A DNA stretch of 64,000 bases from DAIQON01 sp036787835 (GCA_036787835.1 DAIQON010000002.1:98062-162061), one strand, 5' to 3'. Shown: positions 18,332 to 26,961, counted from the first letter of the stretch. Notes: generated from the sequence alone by a model not told the origin. A program made the numbers and translations.

Positions 18332-19078
18332 TTATCGAAGTGAATCCCATAAGTGATCGAACATTAGTTTATGAAGCTTAGCTATGCCACTATCGAGAAT
18401 TAATACTCCCTGAACTTCCATAAATTTCGATAATGAGATATGTGCCACTTTATCTCCGTAAATAATTATGTAGCTATCGGGTGACAGCTGATTGGTTAAT
18501 AGCTTAGTCTGAGCTAGACGAGCTGTGGAGCCTAATTCACCTACGCCAATAACCTTTACAGAGATGCCTGACTTTATACGTTGCCGAGTGAAGTTTTTAA
18601 ACTTACCATACAAGTGGTTACGGACTTCAACTGATGAAATTACCCGATAGTTCTTTGAGTTCATAGTTTCCATAGTCGATAGTACATCTCTCAGTAAGGC
18701 TGCAATTTCTTCTTCACCGTCATAGAACTGAGTGAACTGGTCATTAAATTCTTTTGCCTTTGTTGATTCAAGGGTTGATACATATCTGCCGACACTTTCA
18801 ATCTCAGTCGATATATTTTTCTGTACTTCTTCAGCATATGACTTTAATACCGAAGGAGATTTTGCAAAATAATACTTTCTCTTATTTTTATAATGACTGC
18901 CAACTAGACCGAGCCCAGCTAATTTCTTAATAATTTCAAAGGTTGTGCCACGATTCTGTTTTGTAAGAGAGGCTATGGCTCTTACGCTAGCAGCTTCTGG
19001 GGACTCAAGCATAGCCTCATAGACCAATATGTCTCTGGCTTCTAACCCAAATAATCGGTAATTAAATGGCTTATTCAT
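18332..19078 (-). CDS. TrmB-like transcriptional regulator
   Basis: About 248 residues. The N-terminal winged helix (FGLEARDILVYEAMLESPEAASVRAIA then TTFEIIKKLAGLGLVG) matches TrmB-family regulators, followed by a coiled coil and a C-terminal domain of phospholipase-D-like sugar-sensor type (YRVISSVEVRNHLYGKF). I choose the ATG at 19076-19078, since TATACT lies 8 bases upstream and the extra N-terminal residues look untranslated. A palindrome upstream at 19113-19132 is a likely operator. Its target may be the dehydrogenase directly downstream. Confidence 0.75.
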   Translation of the reverse strand: MNKPFNYRLFGLEARDILVYEAMLESPEAASVRAIASLTKQNRGTTFEIIKKLAGLGLVGSHYKNKRKYYFAKSPSVLKSYAEEVQKNISTEIESVGRYVSTLESTKAKEFNDQFTQFYDGEEEIAALLRDVLSTMETMNSKNYRVISSVEVRNHLYGKFKNFTRQRIKSGISVKVIGVGELGSTARLAQTKLLTNQLSPDSYIIIYGDKVAHISLSKFMEVQGVLILDSGIAKLHKLMFDHLWDSLR

Positions 19079-19112
19079 ATATGACAAGTATATCATTGAC
19101 AGAGATAAAGAT

Positions 19113-19132
19113 AAAATAATTGTCATTATTTT
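19113..19132. promoter_or_regulatory. Perfect palindrome upstream of the TrmB-like gene
   Basis: AAAATAAT and ATTATTTT flank a TGTC centre, giving a perfect 8-bp inverted repeat. It lies 35 bases upstream of the chosen start codon, overlapping the region expected for RNA polymerase binding. Autoregulation by the TrmB-like protein is inferred. Confidence 0.5.
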
Positions 19133-19220
19133 TCAGCCATTTACTATTTATTCATAGTGATCTCTCTTTTAAGATATGCAGTGTGGCTACAAGCCAGAAT
19201 TTAAATTAAAAGGAGATAGT

Positions 19221-19655
19221 ATGGCTCGATATATACGACTTTATGAAAGCCCATCGTTAGAAAAGCATGGCAACATTTTAGGTTTTAGCGGAGGTATAGC
19301 AGAAGGGGCTCGTGATCCTGAACTGCATCGATGGCTAGAAGAGCGCGGATATACGGCGACACCTGAGTCAGAGGCCCAAACAAATTCTATTCTCTACTTG
19401 GCAGGTTTAGCGGTTAGAACTGTGCAGTACCATCAAGCTGAGGGAATACCTTTGCCTGAGCGAACTGTTTCGGCTGGCCATTTACTTATAGAGCCGCCTA
19501 TAAGAGATGAGGACTTGCGGCCACTTGGAGAATTTCTAGGAGAACTAGAATCAATCAACGATGGAGGATTTAGAATGCATGCGTTTATAGACAATAGATC
19601 TGAGGACGCTGAGGCGTTCGATTTTAGTCCAGATAATCTAGTGCTAAGTTGGTGA
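19221..19655 (+). CDS. Hypothetical protein
   Basis: A 144-residue soluble protein starting MARYIRLYESPSLEKHGN. The start is fixed by AAAGGAGA 6 bases before the ATG; an upstream ATG in the same frame has no such site. It is acidic, ends ...NLVLSW followed by TGA, and has no motif I recognise. It is divergent from the TrmB-like gene and convergent with the next one. Confidence 0.55.
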   Translation: MARYIRLYESPSLEKHGNILGFSGGIAEGARDPELHRWLEERGYTATPESEAQTNSILYLAGLAVRTVQYHQAEGIPLPERTVSAGHLLIEPPIRDEDLRPLGEFLGELESINDGGFRMHAFIDNRSEDAEAFDFSPDNLVLSW

Positions 19656-19681
19656 GCTCATTAAATAACTTAAGCTACAAG

Positions 19682-20920
19682 TCAATTTCTTTTTAAACTA
19701 GTCCTAATACGGTCACGAAGTTTAGCATTCTTTTTTATTGGAGCTTTGTCTGGTTTTCCCAAATTAGGCCGTAGTGCGAGGAAACCTCGTACCGTTTCAA
19801 ATGTTTGACGCACTTGCTTACCCTCGGTCGGTAATACGTCTCGGATAGCGGGCAGTAACGTTCTTGTGGCATGCTGGATACTGTCCAGATAAATATGTTT
19901 GTAACTTCTCTTGTACCGTGTAACGAATCTTAGCTCATGAGGGTTTCGGATAGCGCTATCAAGCATCTTCTCGCCTTCTTCGTCTTCAGGCAGTGCGGAA
20001 AAGATGGAGGTTAAAATTTCTGGGGCCATAAAAGCGATCTGCTCTATTGAAGGGAGCCTATTTATTGGTATCCGATCTAATATAAAATGGGATATTAGGG
20101 GAAGACGTTGCTTTGAACGATCTCTTTCGCTAAGTAGAGATCTAATAGTACTATCTACACCAACCGCAACATCATAGGCAGTTATGTTCTGATTAACTTT
20201 GCCTCTTTCGTGGTTTCTACTAAAGAATCTGAAGAAATTACGCACTTTTCTGGCAACTTTCGTAAAGAATCCAAATAGTCCTTTTGGCGTTGGTAATTCG
20301 TAATCACGGTTTTGCTTTATACGCTGTTCATGATTACTACGAATAGACTGCTTAGTGCTACTGGCTACCTGTTGAAGCTCGGCGACAAATTGCTCCTTAG
20401 GGTTATCGAACTTTTCGATAACTTCGACTTCTTTTTCTATTTTTTCAATGTTTTGTCTGGCTGATTCTATGGCGTCGGTAGCATAAGTTGGAAATTCGCG
20501 GTCAATCCTTCGATTAACAGCTCTTCTCAGTGGGATGCCGATAGCAACAGCTGCAGCCCCAGCTGCAAGTCTATCAACTGTCCGTAGGCCGGGATTAAAG
20601 TTCTTGCCAGGTCTTAGACCAGGATTAAGGTCTTTTATGGCTCTTCTATATGGTCTTACGTCTTGAGGAGTTATTTCGTCAACTCCTGATTGCATTTGTT
20701 CAACCAGTGGGAAAAGACGAGTCGCATTAGGAAGCATGTGTAATCCGTGACTAACCTCATACGGTAAGATACCCAAAGCTGTAGCCGACCTACCAAGCCT
20801 TATCAAGGCCTCTGTATCTACCCCTAGTATATCTTCAGGCCTCTCAGGACTTGGTGGATCAAAGAATCTATGATCTTTTCCTCCGTCGAACTGGGCCGTC
20901 TGTGCGGCTTCATGATTCAT
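19682..20920 (-). CDS. Hypothetical basic protein in the ArsR operon
   Basis: A 412-residue protein rich in Arg and Lys, mostly helical, with a coiled stretch near residues 150-180 (ESARQNIEKIEKEVEVIEKF) and a basic C-terminus. There is one weakly hydrophobic segment near residue 115. No known domain recognised. AAGGAGA precedes the ATG, and the gene follows the ArsR gene by 13 bases, so the two are cotranscribed and both controlled by the triple operator at 21243-21307. Confidence 0.55.
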   Translation of the reverse strand: MNHEAAQTAQFDGGKDHRFFDPPSPERPEDILGVDTEALIRLGRSATALGILPYEVSHGLHMLPNATRLFPLVEQMQSGVDEITPQDVRPYRRAIKDLNPGLRPGKNFNPGLRTVDRLAAGAAAVAIGIPLRRAVNRRIDREFPTYATDAIESARQNIEKIEKEVEVIEKFDNPKEQFVAELQQVASSTKQSIRSNHEQRIKQNRDYELPTPKGLFGFFTKVARKVRNFFRFFSRNHERGKVNQNITAYDVAVGVDSTIRSLLSERDRSKQRLPLISHFILDRIPINRLPSIEQIAFMAPEILTSIFSALPEDEEGEKMLDSAIRNPHELRFVTRYKRSYKHIYLDSIQHATRTLLPAIRDVLPTEGKQVRQTFETVRGFLALRPNLGKPDKAPIKKNAKLRDRIRTSLKRN

Positions 20921-20933
20921 CGTAGTCTCCTTA

Positions 20934-21236
20934 TTAGTCAGTTTTGGTGTGCTTTGTGGTCGGCACGCCTAAACTATTAAGTTGTTTGACAATATCCTGT
21001 GCCCACTTCTCTAGCTCGAGTAAGGCAATAGGATTTACTTCATATATGCGTTGTTGTGCATCACGGTGCATCTGCACCAACCTGCTGTCACTAAGTATCT
21101 TGAGGTGCTGGGATATAGCAGACGGCGTAACCTTGAACTTCTTAGCAATGGCCGTAGCAGATAGCTCGCCATTGTCAGCAATTAGCATTAGGATCTCTCG
21201 TCTTATGGTTGCAGATAGTGCATTAAATGTGTCCAT
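20934..21236 (-). CDS. ArsR-like HTH regulator
   Basis: A 100-residue winged-helix protein: LSATIRREILMLIADNGELSATAIAKKF followed by VTPSAISQHLKILSDSRLV. No metal ligands are apparent. The promoter is unusually clear: -35 TTGACT (21266-21271), 17-base spacer, -10 TAGTAT (21243-21248), then the ATG 6 bases on, so the mRNA is probably leaderless. Three TTAATTAA palindromes overlap and flank this promoter, pointing to autorepression. The gene downstream is the 412-residue protein. Confidence 0.85.
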   Translation of the reverse strand: MDTFNALSATIRREILMLIADNGELSATAIAKKFKVTPSAISQHLKILSDSRLVQMHRDAQQRIYEVNPIALLELEKWAQDIVKQLNSLGVPTTKHTKTD

Positions 21237-21242
21237 AACTAC

Positions 21243-21307
21243 ATACTAAAGCAAAGTCTTAATTAAGTCAATACTTAATTAAGGAATTACTTTATTTCTT
21301 AATTAAA
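21243..21307 (-). promoter_or_regulatory. Promoter with three palindromic operators
   Basis: CTTAATTAAG occurs at 21258-21267 and 21274-21283, and CTTAATTAAA at 21298-21307. The first copy covers the spacer and -35 edge of the promoter (-35 at 21266-21271, -10 at 21243-21248), the others lie just upstream. Centre-to-centre distances are 16 and 24 bases. The ArsR-like protein encoded immediately downstream is the likely repressor. Confidence 0.7.
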
Positions 21308-21325
21308 ATAGTCAGCTAATTAATG

Positions 21326-22237
21326 TTAAGTTACGACGTTCTGAGGCTTACCTTTTGTCCAAGCTTCGACATTATCAATCATTACGTCTGCACCCAGCTT
21401 CATGCTCATAGGCGTGTTATACGAAACGTGTGGTGTTACGAGGACTTTGGGGTGCTTGAGTAGCTTTGTATAAAGTGGGTCGTTTGTATCACCAACCAAT
21501 ATGCCTCCACAATCACTGGCAACACCATATAGTCTGCCCTCATCAAGCACATGAAGCATTGCCTCGTCGTCAACTATCTCTGACCTAGTAACGTCTACAA
21601 AATAGCTGCCTTTTTTCATTGCACTAAAAAAGCCCTTATCTAATATTTTGCGAGTTGATGGATTACTACTTAGAGCATTGACTACTACGTCGGCATCACT
21701 TACTGCAGTAATTATGTTGTCGCCTCGCTTAAAGTAGGAAACTTCCATATCAAATGCTTTGGCTAACTTTCCTACTTGTTGACCAATTTTGCCCTGCCCT
21801 AGAATTGTCATCTTATTTCCGGCCAGACCTATAGTAAGGGGCGGCAAGTTGCCGTCTTTTCGAAACGCTTCATTAGTGTTTACAAATCTCGGGAACTCCC
21901 TCATAAGGCTTAGTACCATATACATAACCCACTCTGAGACAGCATGACGGTTAACGCCTGGTGCATTAGAAAGAGTTACATTATTCTTTCTTAAAACATC
22001 TAGGTCTACAAAGGCGACACTTACGAAACCAACTGTTATATACACATCTTTTACTTGTGTATATGCATCTTGCAAACCTGCCGTACCAGAACAGATAATG
22101 TCGGCTCCTTCAATTCTTTGTAGATATTCTTTAGCCGTTTCAGGTAACGAGTCGCAGTACGTAACATCTCCCAAACTCTCTAACCTACTCTTTTGCTGGT
22201 CGGTAAAACTCTGATTATTGGTAACTACAATTTTCAT
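21326..22237 (-). CDS. D-isomer-specific 2-hydroxyacid dehydrogenase
   Basis: A 303-residue member of the same broad family as the gene at 17330. The dinucleotide motif is MTILGQGKIGQQVG, with substrate-domain NAPGVNRHAVSEWVMYM and the conserved LVTPHVSYNT near the C-terminus carrying the catalytic histidine. It overlaps the YCII-domain gene upstream by 4 bases, so the two are translationally coupled. The substrate is unknown. Confidence 0.85.
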   Translation of the reverse strand: MKIVVTNNQSFTDQQKSRLESLGDVTYCDSLPETAKEYLQRIEGADIICSGTAGLQDAYTQVKDVYITVGFVSVAFVDLDVLRKNNVTLSNAPGVNRHAVSEWVMYMVLSLMREFPRFVNTNEAFRKDGNLPPLTIGLAGNKMTILGQGKIGQQVGKLAKAFDMEVSYFKRGDNIITAVSDADVVVNALSSNPSTRKILDKGFFSAMKKGSYFVDVTRSEIVDDEAMLHVLDEGRLYGVASDCGGILVGDTNDPLYTKLLKHPKVLVTPHVSYNTPMSMKLGADVMIDNVEAWTKGKPQNVVT

Positions 22238-22566
22238 CTATTCCTTTTCTCAAACCATTCTTGAGGTCGACTGTACTGCCAAGGATCTCTGGTATTAGAT
22301 TTATGAATGGTTACATCTTTCCAAACCTTGCCAACAACATAAGGTTCTTTGTCTAACCATTCATTAAGCTCTTCTTCGGTGGGGAAATCGACCAGTATCA
22401 TCGAGCCCTTCATTGTCCCATCGTCATGTAATAATGCGGCTCCGTACCACATATTCCCTGATTGCCTGAGCTTCTCTCCCATTTCAATGTGAGCTTGGCG
22501 TGCTTTTATTCGCCTTTCTGCTGCTTTAGAGTCAGTTCCGTCTAGCCCAATTAATACAAATTGCAT
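22234..22566 (-). CDS. YCII-domain protein
   Basis: A 110-residue protein with the YCII/dimeric alpha-beta barrel pattern: MQFVLIGLDGTDSKAAERR, RQAHIEMGEKLRQSGNMWYGAALL, MILVDFPTEEELNEWLDKEPYVVGKVWKDVTIH. The conserved His of RQAHIE and the Asp of LVDF are the positions usually proposed for catalysis. TATAGT ends 6 bases before the ATG, so the message is leaderless. It leads a two-gene operon with a hydroxyacid dehydrogenase. The promoter lies inside a 100-base repeat shared with the SDR gene at 26212. Confidence 0.85.
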   Translation of the reverse strand: MQFVLIGLDGTDSKAAERRIKARQAHIEMGEKLRQSGNMWYGAALLHDDGTMKGSMILVDFPTEEELNEWLDKEPYVVGKVWKDVTIHKSNTRDPWQYSRPQEWFEKRNR

Positions 22567-22573
22567 GAATATA

Positions 22574-22670
22574 CTATACCAAAATGCTACAGTGGAATCG
22601 AACTAATTACTTCTTAGAAGATAATAAGACCACCGGTTTATGAATTGGAAACACAGTGGTCAAAGTGTTT
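22574..22670. repeat. About 100-base repeat, copy 1 (promoter-side module, tRNA-like fragment)
   Basis: This stretch matches 26871-26961 in long blocks (AATCGAAC, ACTTCTTAG, AGACCACC, AATTGGAA, CACAGT, GTCAAAGTG). It holds the inverted repeat GACCAC/GTGGTC, and on the minus strand a T-loop-like GTTCGATTC. It ends at the -10 box of the YCII gene. It looks like a conserved cassette leader, perhaps built on an old tRNA, but I cannot fold it into a full tRNA. Confidence 0.55.
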
Positions 22671-22715
22671 AAGGTGAACTAGGCCAAAATGCGTAGGAAT
22701 AGGTTATGGTTGAAG
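22671..22715 (-). repeat. tRNA-Glu-type attachment-like site A
   Basis: On the minus strand this reads TACGCATTTTGGCCTAGTTC then ACC, matching sites C and D (TACGTTTTGGCTTGGTTCAC then CA). The last part resembles the 3' end of tRNA-Glu (CTTGGGATCACCA). It lies between the YCII operon and the cyclotransferase-like gene. Confidence 0.55.
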
Positions 22716-22747
22716 TTAATACGTTTCAATCAATTATACTTTATAGA

Positions 22748-23197
22748 ATGAACGGTCAATTATTATATTTTGCTTACGGCTCAAACATGGACACAATCCA
22801 AATGTCTAAACGTTGTCCCAGTGCTAAAAAGGTAGGAGTCGGATATGTTGATGGGTGGAAATTTCAATATGATGGATCCGATGATAAGGCAATACCTGCT
22901 TTTGCCAATTTAGTGAAAAGTAATAGCGGAAGGGCTTGGGGCGTTATTTATGAGATGCACAAAAAGGACCTGGAGCCCTTAGATAATTACGAAAGTCATC
23001 CATTAAAGTATTATCACGATTACTTATCGATCGAACTTGCCGAATATGGCCATCCAGTTAATGCTCTAGCTTACTTACTACATGAACCAAGTAGACCGAG
23101 AGGTGTTCCGTCTAAGCAATATAGAGACAAGGTAGTAACGGCAGCGAAGAAAAATAAGTTACCGGCAGAATATATATCAAATATCTTATACGCGTAA
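22748..23197 (+). CDS. Gamma-glutamylcyclotransferase-fold protein (AIG2/GGCT-like)
   Basis: About 149 residues. LLYFAYGSNMDTIQMSKRCP is the hallmark YGSN substrate loop of the GGCT/AIG2 fold, and AWGVIYEMHKKDLEPLDNYESHP holds the conserved DxxE-like region. Family members release pyroglutamate from gamma-glutamyl or related compounds. I choose the ATG at 22748 because TATACT ends 7 bases before it, giving a leaderless start. It points rightward, against its neighbours in the tRNA-Glu array. Confidence 0.85.
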   Translation: MNGQLLYFAYGSNMDTIQMSKRCPSAKKVGVGYVDGWKFQYDGSDDKAIPAFANLVKSNSGRAWGVIYEMHKKDLEPLDNYESHPLKYYHDYLSIELAEYGHPVNALAYLLHEPSRPRGVPSKQYRDKVVTAAKKNKLPAEYISNILYA

Positions 23198-23234
23198 TGG
23201 TGAACTACCTAAAATCGAATTGGAACCATATCCT
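23198..23234 (-). repeat. Weak tRNA-Glu-type site B
   Basis: TGGTGAACTA followed by CCTAAAATCG resembles the opening of sites A, C and D (TGGTGAACCAAGCC) but diverges after about 20 bases. It begins just after the stop of the cyclotransferase-like gene, the position expected for a cassette boundary. It may be a decayed site. Confidence 0.35.
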
Positions 23235-23309
23235 TGAGGAAATTAATCAGTGGCACGATTTACTTAAGGGTTGTAGTCTGAGGTATAACATTTCCACGGG
23301 GAGTAGAAC

Positions 23310-23840
23310 CTAAGAATTAATATGACTATCTGTGTCTGTTAATTCTGGACTTACTAGGTAGTTTTGTTTTTTAATAGTCATAATTAAGAAAATATAAATC
23401 CAAACAAACCCATATGCCAAACCTAATGCAACACCGCTGTCTACTATGCCTCTCCATGGTTGCGGAAATAACCTAACTAATGCTATTAAGGATATTATTC
23501 CCACAGTCAAAGACCAACTTGTTATTATCCGACGTTTAGATGAATGAAAATAACACATGCCAAACAAAGGCGCTAATAGTAAGTCTATGGCCTTACCATT
23601 GCTAACTAAATACCAAGTGCGAGACGCTACTCGGGGAGAAAAGTTCTTTTGAAATCCTCTATAACCCTCTGCAATAATCATAAAAATGCACCAAATTACC
23701 AGAACAAGCCAGTCGATTATCGATAGCCCCGTATTATATGCATCTATAACATGCGGATATACACGTAGTATTGCGGTAATAAGTATTAAGCTAATGCCAA
23801 CGATTCCCCACATTGCACCAATTATATTAACGACTTTCAT
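23310..23840 (-). CDS. Small polytopic membrane protein
   Basis: A 176-residue protein with about four to five membrane helices: one at the N-terminus, WLVLVIWCIFMII, then a pair near residues 110-160. Between helices 2 and 3 is a positively charged loop (GYRGFQKNFSPRVASRTW). No family recognised. It follows the acidic frameshifted gene by 13 bases and is probably cotranscribed with it. Confidence 0.55.
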   Translation of the reverse strand: MKVVNIIGAMWGIVGISLILITAILRVYPHVIDAYNTGLSIIDWLVLVIWCIFMIIAEGYRGFQKNFSPRVASRTWYLVSNGKAIDLLLAPLFGMCYFHSSKRRIITSWSLTVGIISLIALVRLFPQPWRGIVDSGVALGLAYGFVWIYIFLIMTIKKQNYLVSPELTDTDSHINS

Positions 23841-23853
23841 TATTTATCTATGT

Positions 23854-25235
23854 TTATGCTGCCTGTAATGCAACACTCACCTGTCCTAGGTGTCTCCTTA
23901 GTAGTTTTCGTTTAATAAGACCCCCCACAACGCTAAGTTGAAGGTCATCGTCGTCCAATGCTCTATACTCCCAAGTACCCAACCTATTTAAGATGTCTAT
24001 GCTAAGCAAATTATCATCTTCTATTTGGCCAATTTCAATCTTTTTAATAATTAGAAGCACCAATTGCTGTACCGTTTCTTCATCATAATCAATATGAAGT
24101 TTCTCTAATAGTTCTATACAGACATTAGTAAACTCTTCGCTTTCAAAATAACTTTCAATTTCAAAGCCTGGGTTATCGATGATTACTTGTATGTCAGACA
24201 ATAGGCTTTCCAGGATTTCCCTCGTCTCTATTAATTCATCTGGGTTCAACGTTTCCAAATCAAGCTCAAATGCCTCTATTAGGGCTTCTAGTACAAGCTC
24301 AACTTGTCTTTCTTGATAATCTACTTCTTCAGGACTTAATGGCTGTACTCCTCGAACTTCTGTATCGATAGTAACAGTTTCTTCTTCTGGGTCATTACCT
24401 AGTTCAAGCAACGAAAAATCTTCATCATGTTCCACTTTATCAACAGCCCCAAGAATACTTAAACCATGTTCTTCAGGCTCAATGAAACCATCTTCACTTT
24501 CACCGATAGTTTCAATCTCAACAATTGCCGTAGCTAAATCTGGTATGATGCTCTCTGTTCGTTCCGTGCCTTCAGGCAGGCTATAGGTCTGTTCGTCGTC
24601 AGCTAATTGAAGCTGTTCTTCAGCTATACTAGCCGACCTAGTTTGCATAAAAACCTCTTCTGTGACATCAGCACCTCGAGGAGCTGAAACAATTGCAGTG
24701 GGAAGTTCTTCGGTAACAATTATTGATAATAATTCTCGCCTATTACGCTCTCTGATGACAGCATCCACATCATGTACGGCAATTTCGTCTGTAGTACGCC
24801 CTTTTACAATGGGCAGTATTTTCTGCGATTCAGAGTATTGCTCGCTCGAGACTGTTTCAATTTGTGGTTCTAGGTCTTTTTTTTTACTGGCACAGCCTCA
24901 GGCGTAAAACGTACTAATTGCCCTGTTTCATCTACCTTTGCAGAAAAGCCCAAAGCTCCAATCAGTGCTTCATCAGGTGACGCCCCACGCTCAAGACCCG
25001 CTTTAGTCCGTTCAATAATTACATCTTTTTTATCTGTGCCATGCTCGGACGTAATAAATTCAGCTAATGTTGAATCTCTTCCTTCACCAGGTTTTGGACA
25101 CTCAACCACTACGCTAGCAAAACTTGCTGCAACATCCTCGGATACTCCAAGTTCTTGCTGCAACATAGCTATAACTGCTGCTTGGTTATGTTCTTGTTCT
25201 TGAGCTTGGCCAGGAAAGCCTTCTAGTGTTGGCAT
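23854..25235 (-). CDS. Acidic hypothetical protein read through a -1 frameshift site
   Basis: Two overlapping frames appear to be one gene. The first (from 25235) encodes 121 residues ending KKKT then TAG at 24870. It reaches a run of nine A (24877-24885), read as AAA AAA AAG. Slipping back one base at A-AAA-AAG continues as DLEPQIETVSSEQYSESQ without a stop and joins the 304-residue acidic remainder (DAVIRERNRRELLSII onward). The joined protein is about 459 residues, very rich in Glu. Programmed frameshifting or a homopolymer error are both possible. Function unknown. TATGAT lies close to the start. Confidence 0.5.
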
Positions 25236-25359
25236 ATATCAATAATCATAAGCTATAGCACCTTAAAAGTCTATGATTACTAATCTGTTATTGTGATAAT
25301 ACTCAGCGTTAAATCAGAAATATTGAAATTATATATGAATTGACGGTTTAAAAATATTG

Positions 25360-25412
25360 TGGTGAACCAAGCCAAAACGTATGGGAATGGGTCATCGTTA
25401 GAGTTATTTGAG
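25360..25412 (-). repeat. tRNA-Glu-type attachment-like site C
   Basis: Its minus strand reads AACTCTAACGATGACCC, then CCCATACGTTTTGGCTTGG and TTCACCA. It matches site D nearly base for base over about 45 bases. The CTTGGTTCACCA end resembles the tRNA-Glu 3' terminus. With site D it brackets the HAD gene exactly. Confidence 0.7.
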
Positions 25413-25421
25413 TGGAGAGGA

Positions 25422-26087
25422 CTATACCCCTAACGAATGTAGTACCAAATCTATGTCTTTGAAGTCTTCTAGGACTATATCAGCTCCTTCATCAATAAGC
25501 TCTTTTAGTGGACGAAAACCATTTGATACGCCCACAGATTTAACGCCAGCCTCTTTGGCGGCAATTATATCTCTGGGCGTATCGCCAATTATGTATACAT
25601 CCTTAAGTTTATACTCGAAACCAGCTCTATTAATAGCAACACCGACAAGATCTGATCTTTTGCTGTGTGGATCGCTACCGAAAGCACCAATAGAAAAGTA
25701 TCCCCATAAACCAAAACTAGATAACTTTAGTTTGGCAACAGATTTTAAATTACCAGTCAAAAGTCCCATTTCAACATTCTTAGTCGAAAGTCTATCTAGT
25801 AGTGTTTTGATACCGGGCACTAATGAATATTCCTCAGGAACAAAGCTTTCATTCGTGGCATCTTCTAGAGCCCTGACTATTTGAGGCATAGCTCTTTCTA
25901 TTTCTTCTGCCGACCATCCAACGGAGGATAAAATATCCAGCATTATTAAATGGTCTGTTAGACCTTCATGGTCTTTTTCGTAGGAAATGTTTTTATCATG
26001 TAGTTTTTTGGCTGCTTCTAAAAACCTTCTCGTTGGAGGACTTGCTAGTATGGTGCCATCAATATCAAATAACAATAACTTTCTCAT
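25422..26087 (-). CDS. HAD-superfamily phosphatase (phosphoglycolate-phosphatase-like)
   Basis: A 221-residue HAD enzyme. Motif I is LLFDIDGTIL with the nucleophile Asp, motif II MGLLTGN, motif III the downstream lysine region and motif IV IGDTPRDIIAA. The cap lies between motifs I and II, as in phosphoglycolate phosphatase types. Sites C and D flank it, so it is a single-gene cassette. A clear homologue sits at 49689-50357 in the other array. Substrate unknown. Confidence 0.9.
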   Translation of the reverse strand: MRKLLLFDIDGTILASPPTRRFLEAAKKLHDKNISYEKDHEGLTDHLIMLDILSSVGWSAEEIERAMPQIVRALEDATNESFVPEEYSLVPGIKTLLDRLSTKNVEMGLLTGNLKSVAKLKLSSFGLWGYFSIGAFGSDPHSKRSDLVGVAINRAGFEYKLKDVYIIGDTPRDIIAAKEAGVKSVGVSNGFRPLKELIDEGADIVLEDFKDIDLVLHSLGV

Positions 26088-26118
26088 GTTTATACATATT
26101 ATCAGAAGTGAGTACTGC

Positions 26119-26190
26119 TAAGCATAAGCAAAATGGTGAACCAAGCCAAAACGTATGGGAAAGGGTTATGGTTAGAGCTTTCTCAGTGGG
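26119..26190 (-). repeat. tRNA-Glu-type attachment-like site D with the shared right arm
   Basis: On the minus strand: AACCATAACCC, CCCATACGTTTTGGCTTGG, TTCACCA, four bases, then GCTTATGCTTA. The first parts match site C; the last arm is identical to the right arm of the tRNA-Lys-type sites at 44-63 kb. This shared arm links the two arrays. Confidence 0.7.
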
Positions 26191-26211
26191 GTAAGTTGCT
26201 CAACATACATA

Positions 26212-26862
26212 CTACCAGGGCTCAATCTGTTTAGTGTTAACGTCAAGTATCCCGTTTGGATTATTCCAGTTCATTGGTTCTTCAATAGCAGTTTTAATGT
26301 TAATGGCGACATCCTTAGGGTCTTCTGCGGCATTGTTCCCACCCATACGAGTACGCATCCAACCAGGTTCTATGAGTAGATAATCTAACTTACCACTGTA
26401 CTGCGCCTTCATTAGCCTAACTGAAAGGTTTAGCGTTGCCTTGCTAGCACAATAGGCATAGTGATAAGTTTCGGGCACCATAGATATTGAGCCCATACCG
26501 CTACTAACCGCTGCGAGTCTGACGTGGACACCACTAGTTAATAGTCTTTCGACTAATGTAAGTTGACTAAACACATTTGTATATACAACTTCGCTGAGTA
26601 CTTTAGGCGAGACATCAGAAACTGTCTCATCTTCGCCATAAATAGCTGCATTCAGAATAAATAAGACATCCCCACTATCACTAACGCTCTTAAGCAAAAG
26701 CTCTGCTGAAGTCCTTACGCTCTGATAATCTGATAGATCACATATAATTTCTGGGTCTACTTTTGAAGTGTTACGATTAATAGCGAGGGGCATATTGCCT
26801 GAATAGAGCCTGGCAAGCTCTTTGCCCAGACCGTTGGTGGTACCAGTAATAACTACTTTCAT
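26212..26862 (-). CDS. Short-chain dehydrogenase/reductase
   Basis: A 216-residue SDR. The cofactor motif is ITGTTNGLGKELA. LFILNAAIYGEDE stands for the NAG region, AAVSSGMGSIS carries the catalytic Ser, and YHYAYCASKATLN the YxxxK pair. It is somewhat short for the family. TATGAT lies 6 bases before the ATG, so it is leaderless. It occupies the unit between site D and site E. Confidence 0.88.
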   Translation of the reverse strand: MKVVITGTTNGLGKELARLYSGNMPLAINRNTSKVDPEIICDLSDYQSVRTSAELLLKSVSDSGDVLFILNAAIYGEDETVSDVSPKVLSEVVYTNVFSQLTLVERLLTSGVHVRLAAVSSGMGSISMVPETYHYAYCASKATLNLSVRLMKAQYSGKLDYLLIEPGWMRTRMGGNNAAEDPKDVAINIKTAIEEPMNWNNPNGILDVNTKQIEPW

Positions 26863-26870
26863 TCTTTAAT

Positions 26871-26961
26871 CATACCAAAAGACCGAAGGAGAATCGAACC
26901 ATTAACTTCTTAGGAAAATTAAAGACCACCAGACTCCTAATTGGAATCACAGTAGTCAAAG
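26871..26961. repeat. About 100-base repeat, copy 2
   Basis: This is the partner of 22574-22670, placed identically: just upstream of a minus-strand leaderless gene and just inside an attachment-like site. The potential hairpin GACTAC/GTGGTC corresponds to GACCAC/GTGGTC in copy 1, a compensatory-type change keeping a G-U pair. Confidence 0.55.

Noticed and set aside
22574..22670. Complete tRNA gene
   Set aside because: A T-loop-like string and a short stem are present, but no acceptor stem and no consistent anticodon arm could be formed; kept as a repeat only.
26871..26961. Complete tRNA gene
   Set aside because: Same problem as its partner copy: no matching acceptor strands.
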